A stretch of 64,000 nucleotides of DNA from positions 5,332,001 to 5,396,000 of the forward strand of contig NZ_JACCBU010000001.1 of the NCBI RefSeq assembly GCF_013407955.1. Direction: 5' to 3'. The position numbers and the translations under genes were made by a program. Every line of letters starts with the position of its first letter. The first letter of the stretch is position 1. The stretch comes from Microlunatus parietis (GTDB lineage: Bacteria; Actinomycetota; Actinomycetes; Propionibacteriales; Propionibacteriaceae). The notes beneath the pieces were generated by a model. It was not told the origin of the DNA, made no database searches, and saw nothing but the letters and a program-made list of their open reading frames with translations. Shown here piece after piece: positions 50,600 through 60,044 of this stretch.

Positions 50600-51388
50600 G
50601 TGCGCGCGCCCGTGGACGACGTCACCCGCTTCTGGGGACTCGGCAGTGAAGCCACCCGGCTCGGGACGGCGACCGCGGTCCGGAGCTCCGTCGCCCCGGC
50701 GCTGGGCCTGGCCAATTATCTGTACGACCTCCGGCCGACCACCGTGGCCGACCTGGACCGCGACCTGGCCGACTGGCAGCCCGGGGAGAACGCCCGGGTC
50801 GTCGTCGAGCCGGACACACCGGCCTGGGTCGAGGCGGAGTTGTTGCTGCGCGGCTGGGAGCTGGAACAGGAGTACCGGCTGGTGCTGCCGGCCGGAACAC
50901 CGCCGGCCGGGTCGGCCCGGCCGGTCGAGGTGCAGCGGGCCGCCGAACTCGATCCGAACTGGTCGGCGCGCGGAGCGCTGTTCCGGCTGGACCACCTCGA
51001 GGAGGACGCCCGGCACGGCGACACCGCACGGCCCCAGGAAGCGACCGACGCGATCGTCGCTCACCGCCGCCGGCTCGAGCAGCACGCGATGTACCTCGGC
51101 GTCGAGCAGGACGGCGAACTGGCCGGGTTCCTCTGCTGCTGGCGTACCCCGGAAGGACGGGGAGTGATCGAGGACGTCTTCGTCCAGTCGCGGCACCGGC
51201 GCACGGGGTTGGCGAGCGCGCTGGTGCACGGCGCCGTCGGCCTGCTGCGCGACCAGGGCTGCGGCGACGTCACTCTCGCGGCCGAGGTCGGCGACACTCC
51301 GGTGCATCTCTACCGGCGGCTCGGTTTCCGCCCCAGCCAGGTCGTGCGCAGCTATCCGGCGCCGAGGCCGACCCGCGAACGCGGCTGA
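50600..51388 (+). CDS. GNAT-family N-acetyltransferase
   Basis: The protein has 262 aa from GTG 50600. The C-terminal half contains the acetyl-CoA motif (GVIEDVFVQSRHRRTGLASAL) and DTPVHLYRRLGFRP. The N-terminal 120 residues have no assignment. It is followed 39 bp downstream by jetA on the same strand, so it could be the first gene of that operon, but a possible -10 (CATACT) lies between them. The acceptor molecule is unknown. Confidence 0.83.
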   Translation: MRAPVDDVTRFWGLGSEATRLGTATAVRSSVAPALGLANYLYDLRPTTVADLDRDLADWQPGENARVVVEPDTPAWVEAELLLRGWELEQEYRLVLPAGTPPAGSARPVEVQRAAELDPNWSARGALFRLDHLEEDARHGDTARPQEATDAIVAHRRRLEQHAMYLGVEQDGELAGFLCCWRTPEGRGVIEDVFVQSRHRRTGLASALVHGAVGLLRDQGCGDVTLAAEVGDTPVHLYRRLGFRPSQVVRSYPAPRPTRERG

Positions 51389-51427
51389 GGCTGCGTCATA
51401 CTGCGGATCCGAACGGGAGGAAGAGTC

Positions 51428-52993
51428 ATGACCGATCCGGTCTCGAGCATGCTCGAGGCCCAGGAGGCGATGGGCAACGCCACCTGGCTGCTGCTGCGCC
51501 AGGAGAAGTGGGCGCCGATCATCCTGGCGACGCTCGCCACGGTGCTGGACCGGGGACAGCACCAGATGCCGTCGGAGGAGTTCCACCACCGGGTCAGCCG
51601 GACCTTCGACACGCTGCGGGAGCAGGTCGACGACTTCCCGGTGCCGCGCGACGACCCGAAGGCGGTCCGGTCCGCGTGCAAGGCCTGGGTGGAGAAGGGC
51701 TGGCTGCTCCGGCACACGGATGCGGGCGGCGGCGAGGTCTACCGGATGTCGGCCGAGGCGCGCGAGGCGATCCGGATCGTCCAGTCGATGACCAACACCC
51801 GGGCCGCGGTCAGTGAGTCGCAGGTACGGGTCGTGCTGGACCGGGCCCAGCGGCTGGCGCTGAAGGCGACCTCGGACCCGACGGCGCGAATGCACAGCCT
51901 GCGCGGGGAGATCGCCCGGCTGGAGCACGAGCTCGGCCGCCACCGCGCGGAGCTGGAGCGGCTGGAGGCCGGCGGACCGGTCGACCTCACCGACGACGAG
52001 GACGTGCACAACGAGTTCCTGCTGCTGCGGGATGACATCGACCGGCTGCCCAGCGACCTGAAGCGGGTCGAGGAGTCGTTCCACGAACTGGCGCAGGAGT
52101 TGCTCAGCGCGTTCTTCTCCGAGACCCGGCCGCACGGCGAGGTGGTCGCCGAGTATCTGGCGAAGGCGCGGAACCTGGCTCAGGCCGACCGGTACGGCCG
52201 CGGCTTCCAGCAGGCCAAGCGGCTGCTCACCGACTCGGCGGAACGGCAGCAGCTGCAGGAGCACATCGCCACGATCCTGTCCCACCCGTTCGCGGACACC
52301 TACCTGTCGCCGCGGGCGCAGGCCGACCTGCGCGGCACCGTGCACATGATCGGCGACAGCGTGTCGGCCGTGATCGAGCAGCGGCGCGCCATGACCCGCC
52401 GGCTCACCTCGTTCATCCTGTCCAACGACACCCAGCGGGAACGCGAACTCGACGACGCCCTGCGCGCGGTGCAGGCGGCACTGCGCGAATGGTCCGCCGA
52501 GCACGGGCCGCGGGCGACGGTGCCGCTGCCGGTCGGCCACCACGCGGAGCAGGGCGAGGATCCGGACGGCCAGGTGATCGCCGTCGGCGAGGTCGGCGTC
52601 GCGGGGATCGCCACCCTGCGTGAGAAGCCCCGCCAGCAACGGATCCCGACCTCGTTGAAGCCGCTGTCAGATGCCGACGGTACGGCCCCGGGCGACTTCT
52701 CGGCCGACGAGTTGCGGGCCAAGGGCGGGCCGTTCTACGAGGAGCTGGCGGCCGAGATCCGCCGGGCCACCGTGCGCGGCCGGATCGCCGCCTCGGCGGC
52801 CCTGTTCAACGGGCTGCCCGATCAGCTGCGGCGGCCGGTGGACCTGCTCGGCCTGCTCACACTGGCGACCGAGCTGGGCGCCCTGCGTCCCGGGCTGCCG
52901 GTCGAGGAATACCACGCGGTACGGCCCGACGGGTCGACGGTGACGTACCTGGGGCCCGCCCTGACGTTCGTCGACACGGTGCAGGTTCGATGA
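51428..52993 (+). CDS. jetA: JetA/MksF-like kleisin subunit (DUF3375) of a Wadjet/Mks SMC-type complex
   Basis: The protein has 521 aa with GGGAGGAAG before the ATG. It matches the DUF3375 layout: an N-terminal winged-helix-like part (LLLRQEKWAPIILATLATVL, SACKAWVEKGWLLRHTD), a central helical stretch with heptad-like Leu spacing (residues about 155-330), and a C-terminal winged helix near GLPDQLRRPVDLLGLLTL. In Wadjet and MksBEF it bridges the JetC head domains. It is followed by jetB and jetC. Confidence 0.9.
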   Translation: MTDPVSSMLEAQEAMGNATWLLLRQEKWAPIILATLATVLDRGQHQMPSEEFHHRVSRTFDTLREQVDDFPVPRDDPKAVRSACKAWVEKGWLLRHTDAGGGEVYRMSAEAREAIRIVQSMTNTRAAVSESQVRVVLDRAQRLALKATSDPTARMHSLRGEIARLEHELGRHRAELERLEAGGPVDLTDDEDVHNEFLLLRDDIDRLPSDLKRVEESFHELAQELLSAFFSETRPHGEVVAEYLAKARNLAQADRYGRGFQQAKRLLTDSAERQQLQEHIATILSHPFADTYLSPRAQADLRGTVHMIGDSVSAVIEQRRAMTRRLTSFILSNDTQRERELDDALRAVQAALREWSAEHGPRATVPLPVGHHAEQGEDPDGQVIAVGEVGVAGIATLREKPRQQRIPTSLKPLSDADGTAPGDFSADELRAKGGPFYEELAAEIRRATVRGRIAASAALFNGLPDQLRRPVDLLGLLTLATELGALRPGLPVEEYHAVRPDGSTVTYLGPALTFVDTVQVR

Positions 52994-53035
52994 ACCGGGC
53001 GGGTCCGCTGATGAGGAAGGGGAGTACGGCCTCCG

Positions 53036-53788
53036 ATGACTGACACCCAGCTCGAGTCTGCGGATGATCATGAAACCGTGATCGAGGGTGACCTCGATGA
53101 TCTTGAGATCGACGACGCCGGCGACGACCGGGTCTACTTCGACGGCGACACCGGCACCCTGCGGCTGATCACCCGGCGGGCGCTGGTGCTACTGCTGAAG
53201 CGCACCCACGTCGCGGCCTACCGGCATCAGCGGGAGTACCAGGCGATCGTCGAAGATCAAGACGAGCTGCGGTCCCGGCTGAACGACATGTTCCTCGAAC
53301 TGGTGATCGACCCGGTGAACGAGGTCGCGTACAAGCGGCAGGCCGGGCAGGAGCTCGGCCGCGCGTTCCCGACGTTGTTGATCAACCGCAGCTACACCCG
53401 CGACGAGATCGCTGTCCTGCTGCGGATCCGGGACGCTCATCACCGGGCGAAGCGGGACGGCGAGGAGGGCGCGTACGTCGAGCGAGCGGAACTGCTGGAG
53501 ACGCTGCAGTACATCCGGCCGGCCGACACCAAGGACCAGGTCCGGGCCGACGCCGTCGCCGTCCGCGCGATCGAGCGGCTGACCGAAGATCGTTTTCTGC
53601 AGGTGACGGAGGATCCGGACCGGCTCCGGATCTCACCGGTGATCGAGACCCTGCTGACCGTCGAGCAGCTGCAGGCGTTCACCGAGGCGTTGACGGTCGA
53701 CAGTCCGCCGGAGCAGCGCGTCGATCCCGGCGACGACGGCGACGACAGCGACGACGCCGACGAGCCGAACAGCGAGGAGGTCCGATGA
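53036..53788 (+). CDS. jetB: JetB/MksE-like KITE subunit (DUF4194)
   Basis: The protein has 250 aa. After an acidic N-terminus it has the DUF4194 core: LITRRALVLLLKRTHVAAYR, ARQ-type helices, then FPTLLINRSYTRDEIAVLLRIRD and a C-terminal winged helix with ERLTEDRFLQVTEDPDRLRI. It would bind JetA (kleisin) in the SMC-like complex. The stop overlaps the jetC start by 4 bp (ATGA), so the two are translationally coupled. The C-terminal tail is very acidic. Confidence 0.9.
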   Translation: MTDTQLESADDHETVIEGDLDDLEIDDAGDDRVYFDGDTGTLRLITRRALVLLLKRTHVAAYRHQREYQAIVEDQDELRSRLNDMFLELVIDPVNEVAYKRQAGQELGRAFPTLLINRSYTRDEIAVLLRIRDAHHRAKRDGEEGAYVERAELLETLQYIRPADTKDQVRADAVAVRAIERLTEDRFLQVTEDPDRLRISPVIETLLTVEQLQAFTEALTVDSPPEQRVDPGDDGDDSDDADEPNSEEVR

Positions 53789-56700
53789 CCCAGTCCGAGA
53801 CGATCACGCCGGACGTGATCATGGACGAGCCGGCGCAGTCGGCGCTGCTCAGCCCGGTCGACGACCGGAACCAGCAGTGGCGCGCGGAGGCGTTCCTGCT
53901 CTGCAACTGGGGCGGCTTCGACGGCGTGCACAAAGTCGACCTGGATCCGGAATCGACCTTGATCTCCGGTGCCACCGGCGCCGGCAAGTCGACCATCCTG
54001 GACGCGTACACGTGTCTGATGCACCCGAACAAGCCGCTCAACTCGGCCTCGAACGAGACCGGAGCGAAGACCCGCGGCGAGGGCATCCGGTCGCCGCTGA
54101 CGTACGTCCGCGGTGTCTACGACCACACCGAGCAGCCGGACGGCTCGATGAAGCCGCTCGTGCTGCGCGGCGAGAACGCCGACACCTGGTCCTGCATCGC
54201 CATGGTGTTCGCGTCGACGACCGGGGCCCGATTCACCCTGCTCCGGCTGTTCTACGCGCCCCGCGAGGCGGCCCGGATGGGCGACCTGCAGGCCCGGTTC
54301 GCGACCTACACCGGCGGGCTGCGGGAGCACCACATCGTCGAACTGTTCGAACCGCTGGCCGTGAAGGGGTTCCGCAAGGACCTGATGGAGCGCGGCCTGC
54401 CCGGGCTGCGGATGCTGTCGCCCGGCGACTACGCCGACCACGCGCAGCGGCAGCTCAACATCGGCTCGCATCAGGAGGGTGGCGCGAAGGCGCTCCGGCT
54501 GCTCTACGACCTGCACGCCGGCTCCGCGGTGACCAGCGTCGACGCGCTGTTCAAGCAGCTGGTGCTGGAACGGCCGAGCACGTTCGCGGTCGCCGACGCG
54601 GTGATCGGCTCCTTCGACCACCTCGACGAGATGCACCGCGAGATGCGGGACAAGGAGAAGCAGGCCCGGATCCTGGCCGACATCGAGGAGCACCATGCCG
54701 CACTCCGGGACGCCCAGGACGAGATCGAGCGGGTCGACACGCTCAAGCTGCGGGACCCCGACGCGTCGCCGTTCGTGCTCTGGGCCGAGACCCGCAAGGA
54801 CGAGTTGTTCGAGGCGGCGATCGCCACCGCCGCCGCCGCCGAGCTGGCCGCCAAGACGGCGAAGGGCCGCTGGGACGACCGGGTCAAGGAGCTGACCGCC
54901 CAGGTCAAGGAGAAGCGGCGCCAATGGGCCGACCTCGGCGGCGCCGAGATCGAGGCGTTGGACGCGACCCTGGAACGCCTGCAATTGCGGCTGGGTCAGA
55001 TCGAGAATTCCCGGAACGCGTACGAAAGGGCGACCCGGGAACTCGGAATTCAGGCGCCCCGGACCGAGGAGGAATTCGCCGCTGCCCAGAGTCACGCCCG
55101 CGAATTCCTCGCGAATTACGCCGACGAGGAACGACGGCTCCGGCAGGACGTACGGAAGACGACGCTGCGGCACGGCGAACTGAAGAGTCAGTGCGAGGCG
55201 GCTCGGAAAGAGGAGGCCGAACTCGGCAAGCGGGACGGCAACATTCACCCGGAACGGCACCGGATCCGGGTCGAATTCGCGCACGCCGCCGGGCTCGCCG
55301 TCGAGGACCTTCCGTTCGTCGGCGAACTGATCGACCTGGCCGAGGCGTACGACGCCGACTGGCGGGTCGCGGCCGACGCCGTGCTCGGCGGCTTCGCGAA
55401 CACGATCCTGGTCGATGAGCGGCACCGGAACACGCTGCGGAAGGCGATCGACGGGCTGCGCAGTCCGCTGCGGATCGAGTACCGCGGTGTCGCCAGTGGG
55501 CTCGACATCCCTGCCCCAGCAAGCGAAACGACGCTCGCCGGCCGGCTGCAGGTGAAGCCGGGCAGCCCGTTCGAGGGCTGGCTGCGGCAGCACCTCAACC
55601 GCGAGTTCGTCCACGAGTGCGTCGATCACGCCGACCGGCTCGGCGACGGTGATCAACCCCGGGTCACCCGCGGCGGACAGACGCAGCGGCGCGGCCGCGG
55701 GGCTCATGGCGGCCACGGCCGGCGCACGATCGGCTTCTCCAACGACGCCCGCCGGGCCGAACTGCGCGCGGAGATCGAACGGCTCGAACCGGAGATCGCG
55801 GAACTCGAGACCTATCTCGACGCGGTGGAGAGCGACCGGGAACGCCTGGTCCGGCGACGCACCGGTTGCGAACACATCGGCCACACCTCATGGTCCGAGA
55901 TCGACGTGGCCGGTGCCCGTCAGCAGATCGAGGATTACAACAATTCCAAGGCCGAACTGCTTTCCTCGAAAGACAAGCTGCAGGCGCTCAGTGAACACCT
56001 GGCGGAATTGGAGACCGAACGGGAGCAGGCCCAGAAACTCTCCTGGGAACAAGAACAACTCGCGGCCGGCTGTGAACGAAGGCGCGGCGACCTGACCGAG
56101 GGCGCCGACCTGCTCCGGGAGCACCTGTGGGCGATGCAGGACGACGAGTCGATCATGCTCACCGATGACCAGCGGGTGCTGCTGGACAAGGCGCTGGCCA
56201 ACAGCACCTGGGACGGGACGCTGGAGACGTTCGACGAGTACGTCGACCTGCGCGGCAAGCAGCTGGGGCATCTGCCGCGCGAGCTGGCCAACAGCCAGAG
56301 CCTGGCCCAGAGCCGGCTGGAGACCGCCGCGACCGGGCTGACCAGCGCGTTCGCCGCGTTCCAGAACGAGTGGTACGACCCGAACCGGGGGACCGGCCTG
56401 GCTTCGTACGATGACTACCACGCGATCCTCACCGACCTGCGCGAGCAGGGCCTGAGCGAGCAGCGGCAGGATTGGGCGCGCCAGGTGATCGAGTGGGGCG
56501 GCGAGGACCTGATGACGCTGCACAACGCGTACGACCGGACCCACCACGAGATCGAGGAGCGGCTGCGCCCGATCAAGCGGATCCTGGCCGAGATCCCGTT
56601 CGGCAACGACACGACGCTCGACATCAACAGCTCGGCCCGGACGCCCGGTGTCGTGGTGTCGTTCAAGAACACGCTGCGCACCCTGGCCAGCGGTTCGATG

Positions 56701-57219
56701 GACCCGCGGATGGGGCTGGACGAGATCGAGGCCAAGTTCGAGGCGATCCGGTCGACGGTCGACCGGATCCGGCCCGGCGGCGACGAGCGCGAGCGCAACC
56801 TGCTGCTCGACGTCCGCAAGCATCTGAAGGTCACCGCCAGCGAGGTCGACGGCGACGGGATCCGCGGTGCCGGGTACGACTACCTCCGCGGCAAGTCCGG
56901 CGGCGAGACGCAGACCCTGACCGCGTTCATCGTCGGCGCCGCCCTGCGCTACCACCTCGGCGACGAGGAACGGGACCGGCCGCGGTTCATGCCGGTGGTG
57001 CTGGACGAGGCGTTCATCAAGGCCGACGTGCGGCACGCGGCCCGCGGCGTCGACGCCTGGCGGCGGCTGGGCTTCCAGCTCGTCGTCGGCGCGCCGGAGG
57101 GCCAGTTCAGCGCGCTGGAGCAGTCGATGGGGATCGTCATCGGCGTCACCAAGGACAACGCCGAGCGCTCGTACCCGATCCACCTGGCCCGGAAGGGAGC
57201 CGACGAGCGTCGGCCGTGA
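53785..57219 (+). CDS. jetC: JetC/MksB-like SMC-type ATPase
   Basis: The protein has 1144 aa. The N-terminal head carries Walker A (GATGAGKST, residues 62-70). A long coiled coil follows (roughly residues 270-830, interrupted near 620-650 by a Gly/Arg-rich segment). The C-terminal head has the ABC signature in LRGKSGGETQTL (about 1034-1045) and Walker B in FMPVVLDEAF (Asp1074, Glu1075). This is the condensin-like motor of Wadjet/MksBEF that extrudes DNA loops. The fourth gene of Wadjet operons (jetD) is absent after it: the next gene is a UbiA-type membrane enzyme 130 bp away. Confidence 0.93.
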   Translation: MTQSETITPDVIMDEPAQSALLSPVDDRNQQWRAEAFLLCNWGGFDGVHKVDLDPESTLISGATGAGKSTILDAYTCLMHPNKPLNSASNETGAKTRGEGIRSPLTYVRGVYDHTEQPDGSMKPLVLRGENADTWSCIAMVFASTTGARFTLLRLFYAPREAARMGDLQARFATYTGGLREHHIVELFEPLAVKGFRKDLMERGLPGLRMLSPGDYADHAQRQLNIGSHQEGGAKALRLLYDLHAGSAVTSVDALFKQLVLERPSTFAVADAVIGSFDHLDEMHREMRDKEKQARILADIEEHHAALRDAQDEIERVDTLKLRDPDASPFVLWAETRKDELFEAAIATAAAAELAAKTAKGRWDDRVKELTAQVKEKRRQWADLGGAEIEALDATLERLQLRLGQIENSRNAYERATRELGIQAPRTEEEFAAAQSHAREFLANYADEERRLRQDVRKTTLRHGELKSQCEAARKEEAELGKRDGNIHPERHRIRVEFAHAAGLAVEDLPFVGELIDLAEAYDADWRVAADAVLGGFANTILVDERHRNTLRKAIDGLRSPLRIEYRGVASGLDIPAPASETTLAGRLQVKPGSPFEGWLRQHLNREFVHECVDHADRLGDGDQPRVTRGGQTQRRGRGAHGGHGRRTIGFSNDARRAELRAEIERLEPEIAELETYLDAVESDRERLVRRRTGCEHIGHTSWSEIDVAGARQQIEDYNNSKAELLSSKDKLQALSEHLAELETEREQAQKLSWEQEQLAAGCERRRGDLTEGADLLREHLWAMQDDESIMLTDDQRVLLDKALANSTWDGTLETFDEYVDLRGKQLGHLPRELANSQSLAQSRLETAATGLTSAFAAFQNEWYDPNRGTGLASYDDYHAILTDLREQGLSEQRQDWARQVIEWGGEDLMTLHNAYDRTHHEIEERLRPIKRILAEIPFGNDTTLDINSSARTPGVVVSFKNTLRTLASGSMDPRMGLDEIEAKFEAIRSTVDRIRPGGDERERNLLLDVRKHLKVTASEVDGDGIRGAGYDYLRGKSGGETQTLTAFIVGAALRYHLGDEERDRPRFMPVVLDEAFIKADVRHAARGVDAWRRLGFQLVVGAPEGQFSALEQSMGIVIGVTKDNAERSYPIHLARKGADERRP

Positions 57220-57348
57220 TCATGATCACCGCCCCGGCTGACCCGGCCGCTGAAGATCACCCGGCCGGGGGATGGCCCGGGTGCGGAAGCCTGGTGTGAT
57301 CGAGTCCTGGGCCGGCAGAGCGCCGGCCGGACCTGGCCAGGAGGGACC

Positions 57349-58317
57349 GTGGTGATCATCGGATCGGAGACGCCGGAGGCGACGCGGCGACCGCTGAGTG
57401 GTGCTTCGGCGATCGGCGTCCGGCACCGGGCGGCCGCCCTGCTCGCCATGGCGCGGCCGCAGTTCTGGCTCGTCTCGCTGGTCGCCCTGCACCTGGGTTT
57501 CGTGCTGGCGACGAGGCGACTGGTGCCGACCGGGGCCGAGGCGGCGACGCTGGCGTACGCCGGGCTGATCGCCGGTCCGCTGATCTGGCTGGCCGTCTTG
57601 GCGATCAACGATGCCCATGATCAGGGGACCGACCGGCGCAATCCGCGGAAAGCCGGCGCGCCGCTGGTCACCGGCGTCCTCGACCGGCGCCAGGCGATCG
57701 CGATCGGGATCGTCTCGGGTGCGGTGGCCGTGCTGGCCTCGATCCCGCTCGGCGGGCTGTTCACCCTCGGCGTGGGCCTGACCGTCCTGCTCGGCTGGGC
57801 GTACAGCACGCCGCCGCTGCGGCTCAAGGCCCGGCCCGGCGTCGACGTCGCGCTCAACGCGTTCGCCGTCGCCGTCCTCGGGCCGCTCGGCGGCTGGGTC
57901 GCCCTGACCGGAACGATCACCGGCTTCCCGTGGCCGATGGCGCTGATCGGCTCGCTCGCGGTCGCCGCGCTCTACCTGCCGACCACCCTGGTCGATCGGC
58001 AGGCCGACCGTGCCGCGGGGGCGCGAACGACCGCGGTCGCGCTCGGGGAGCGGGCGACGTTCGAGCTGGGCTTCGCGTTGTGGGCCGGCAGCGCCGTGGT
58101 CGCGGCCGTCCTGGCGGCCACCGGCACGGTCCTCGACTCCTCCCTGCTGCCGCTGCACTTGATCATGGCGCCGATCCTGCTGGTCACCTACCGGGTGCTG
58201 CTGCGGCACCGGCCCGGCTTCGGCGCGATCACGATCGTGGCGGCGACCTTTCTGGTGCCGTGCACCGCCTTCGTGCTGACCTACTGCGGCGTGATCACGG
58301 GCTTCGGCGCCCCCTGA
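57349..58317 (+). CDS. UbiA-family prenyltransferase
   Basis: The protein has 322 aa from GTG 57349 (GGAGG upstream), with about eight hydrophobic helices. The first Asp-rich motif reads NDAHDQGTDRR (NDxxDxxxD) and the second VDRQADRAAG, which bind Mg-diphosphate; YSTPPLRLKA is also typical. The family prenylates quinone or aromatic acceptors in the membrane. Its 3' end overlaps the convergent membrane protein gene by 37 bp. The acceptor is unknown. Confidence 0.9.
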   Translation: MVIIGSETPEATRRPLSGASAIGVRHRAAALLAMARPQFWLVSLVALHLGFVLATRRLVPTGAEAATLAYAGLIAGPLIWLAVLAINDAHDQGTDRRNPRKAGAPLVTGVLDRRQAIAIGIVSGAVAVLASIPLGGLFTLGVGLTVLLGWAYSTPPLRLKARPGVDVALNAFAVAVLGPLGGWVALTGTITGFPWPMALIGSLAVAALYLPTTLVDRQADRAAGARTTAVALGERATFELGFALWAGSAVVAAVLAATGTVLDSSLLPLHLIMAPILLVTYRVLLRHRPGFGAITIVAATFLVPCTAFVLTYCGVITGFGAP

Positions 58318-59345
58318 TCTTGCCGCAGCATTCGGTGCTGGATCGACCAACCGGTCCCGGTCAGCACCGCGACCAGGAGCAGGAGGGTGAGGTTGCTGCC
58401 GTACTTCGCCGCGAGATCGACCTCGCCCAACGGGGTGACCAGGAAGGCGGTGCCGGCGACGGCGAACAGGTAGCCGGCGGCCGCGGCGAGCTGGTGGACC
58501 GGTGACCATCCGGGCGAGCCGGACCACCGCACCATGATCACCAGCCAGAGCACCGTGGTGGCGACGGCGAACAGCGTGGGCGGCCACGAGTTCCACATCG
58601 GATGGACGGGGCTGAGCGCGGCGAGGACCGGACGTGGTGCGATCAGCACCAGGCTGATCAGCGCGACGCCGAGCGGGCTCGCCGGCGACCCTGGCTCGGG
58701 CGGCGTGCCCGGAGCGGGCAGTCGGAACGCCAGCCAACACAGCAGGACGACCGCAACCAGGGTCCCGATCATCTGCGCGGGCGTCGGCTGCCAGCCCTCT
58801 GTCAGAACATGATCGACGGCGACGTAGCCGGCCGCGGCGAGCCAGCTCAGGACGATGACGATCAGGCCGGGGAGCCGCAGCCAAGGCCGCTCCCGCGCCC
58901 GGCCGGACAGGGCTTCGGCGACGGCGACCGGTGCATACACGCTGCCGAACGCATGCAGGGCCGTGAAGTGGAACAGCATGAACGCGCTGGTGCCGAGCGG
59001 GGCCAGCAGGGTGGGCGCCCGGACCGCTTCCCAGTAAGGGATGTCGCGGTAGGCCGGATTGAACAGGCCCTGATCGATCAGGCCGGCCTGGAGCAGACCG
59101 AACGCGGCGCCGAGTACCAGGATCGACGGCCAGCCCCGACCGGTGCGGCGAACCAGCTCCCGGATCAGCAGCGCCGGAGCGCCGTACAGCGGCGCGAAGA
59201 CGACCAGCCCGAACACCATCGCGAACGGGTCGCCGGCGATCGTGTCATAGCCGATCAGGTACTCGGCGCTGACCGGGGCGAACCCGAACAGGAACAGAGC
59301 GAAGGGAAGTCGTCGGCCCTCTGACACCTTTGCTAGAGTGATCAC
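58281..59345 (-). CDS. Polytopic membrane protein under TetR control
   Basis: The protein has 354 aa with about nine hydrophobic segments (FALFLFGFAPVSAEYLIG, FAMVFGLVVFAPLYGAPALLI, LIVIVLSWLAAAGYVAV and others). I recognise no family. The start is GTG 59345, which lies 6 nt after a TACATT -10 and overlaps the palindrome at 59334-59349. No Shine-Dalgarno is present, so translation is probably leaderless. It is divergent from a TetR gene that likely regulates it. Confidence 0.72.
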   Translation of the reverse strand: MITLAKVSEGRRLPFALFLFGFAPVSAEYLIGYDTIAGDPFAMVFGLVVFAPLYGAPALLIRELVRRTGRGWPSILVLGAAFGLLQAGLIDQGLFNPAYRDIPYWEAVRAPTLLAPLGTSAFMLFHFTALHAFGSVYAPVAVAEALSGRARERPWLRLPGLIVIVLSWLAAAGYVAVDHVLTEGWQPTPAQMIGTLVAVVLLCWLAFRLPAPGTPPEPGSPASPLGVALISLVLIAPRPVLAALSPVHPMWNSWPPTLFAVATTVLWLVIMVRWSGSPGWSPVHQLAAAAGYLFAVAGTAFLVTPLGEVDLAAKYGSNLTLLLLVAVLTGTGWSIQHRMLRQDQGAPKPVITPQ

Positions 59346-59349
59346 TCTA
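59334..59349. promoter_or_regulatory. Perfect palindromic operator at the start codon of the membrane gene
   Basis: TAGAGTGATCACTCTA is a perfect 16-bp palindrome overlapping the GTG start at 59345. It is the most likely site for the divergent TetR protein (ATG 59424). Its centre is TGATCA, the abundant word of this window, but the whole element is longer and specific. Confidence 0.75.
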
Positions 59350-59388
59350 TTAATGTAACACCTTGTGGTGCTCTGCGGGTCGGGCCTC

Positions 59389-59417
59389 TTGGTGAATCAG
59401 GCCGATCGGCCTAGAAT
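59389..59417 (+). promoter_or_regulatory. Leaderless promoter of the TetR-GH-CPBP operon
   Basis: TTGGTG (59389-59394), 17 bp, TAGAAT (59412-59417), and 6 nt later ATG 59424. The spacing places the start of transcription at the start codon. Confidence 0.68.
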
Positions 59418-59423
59418 CAATTC

Positions 59424-60044
59424 ATGCAGTCTGATTCCGGTTCGGTCGGCCGACGCAGCGGTACGTTCATCGAGGCGGCTCGCCGCGCCCAGATCATCGA
59501 GGCGGCGATCATCGCGGTCAACGAGCACGGCTATGCCGGGGCGTCGCTGAGCGTGATCGCGGCTCGGGCGGAGACGTCGAAGAGCGTGATCTCGTACCAC
59601 TTCGACGGCAAGGAAGAACTGCTGGCCCAGGTGGTCGAGCAGGTGTACGGAGAGGTCGGCGAACTGATCGTCGCCGCGGTCGATGCCGCGGACGACTGGC
59701 CCGGCAAGCTCGCCGCCTATGTCCGCGCCGAGTTGGGCTACGTCCGTGATCACCGGGAGCGGATCCTGGCCGCCAACGAGATCGTGATCAGTCACCGCGA
59801 CGCCGACGGCACCCCGCTCTACCTGCAGGGCGGCGACGAGGAAACCGCACTGCTCGAGCACATCCTGCAGCGCGGCCGGCGGGCCAAGGCGTTCGCACCG
59901 CTGGACGTCAAGGTCGCCGCCGTCACCATCGTGCATGCGATCGACGGCGCGATCACCGAATCACAACGGGATCCCGGCCTCGATCTCGATCGGTACGGCG
60001 ACCGCCTGATCCCGCTCCTGCTCCGGGCGGTGGGCGCAGCATGA
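59424..60044 (+). CDS. TetR-family transcriptional regulator
   Basis: The protein has 206 aa. The helix-turn-helix is LSVIAARAETSKSVISYHFD (about residues 42-61), and the C-terminal helices form a ligand-binding domain. The leaderless promoter and the palindrome over the divergent membrane gene suggest control of both directions. Its stop overlaps the start of the next gene by 4 bp, and that gene overlaps the following one, so TetR, the glycoside-hydrolase-like protein and the CPBP protein form one operon. Confidence 0.9.
   Translation: MQSDSGSVGRRSGTFIEAARRAQIIEAAIIAVNEHGYAGASLSVIAARAETSKSVISYHFDGKEELLAQVVEQVYGEVGELIVAAVDAADDWPGKLAAYVRAELGYVRDHRERILAANEIVISHRDADGTPLYLQGGDEETALLEHILQRGRRAKAFAPLDVKVAAVTIVHAIDGAITESQRDPGLDLDRYGDRLIPLLLRAVGAA

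Noticed and set aside
55660..55740. Gly/Arg-rich segment in the middle of jetC that looked like a frameshift
   Set aside because: The frame continues on both sides with normal coiled-coil sequence and Walker/ABC motifs; similar His/Gly-rich hinge stretches occur in JetC proteins.
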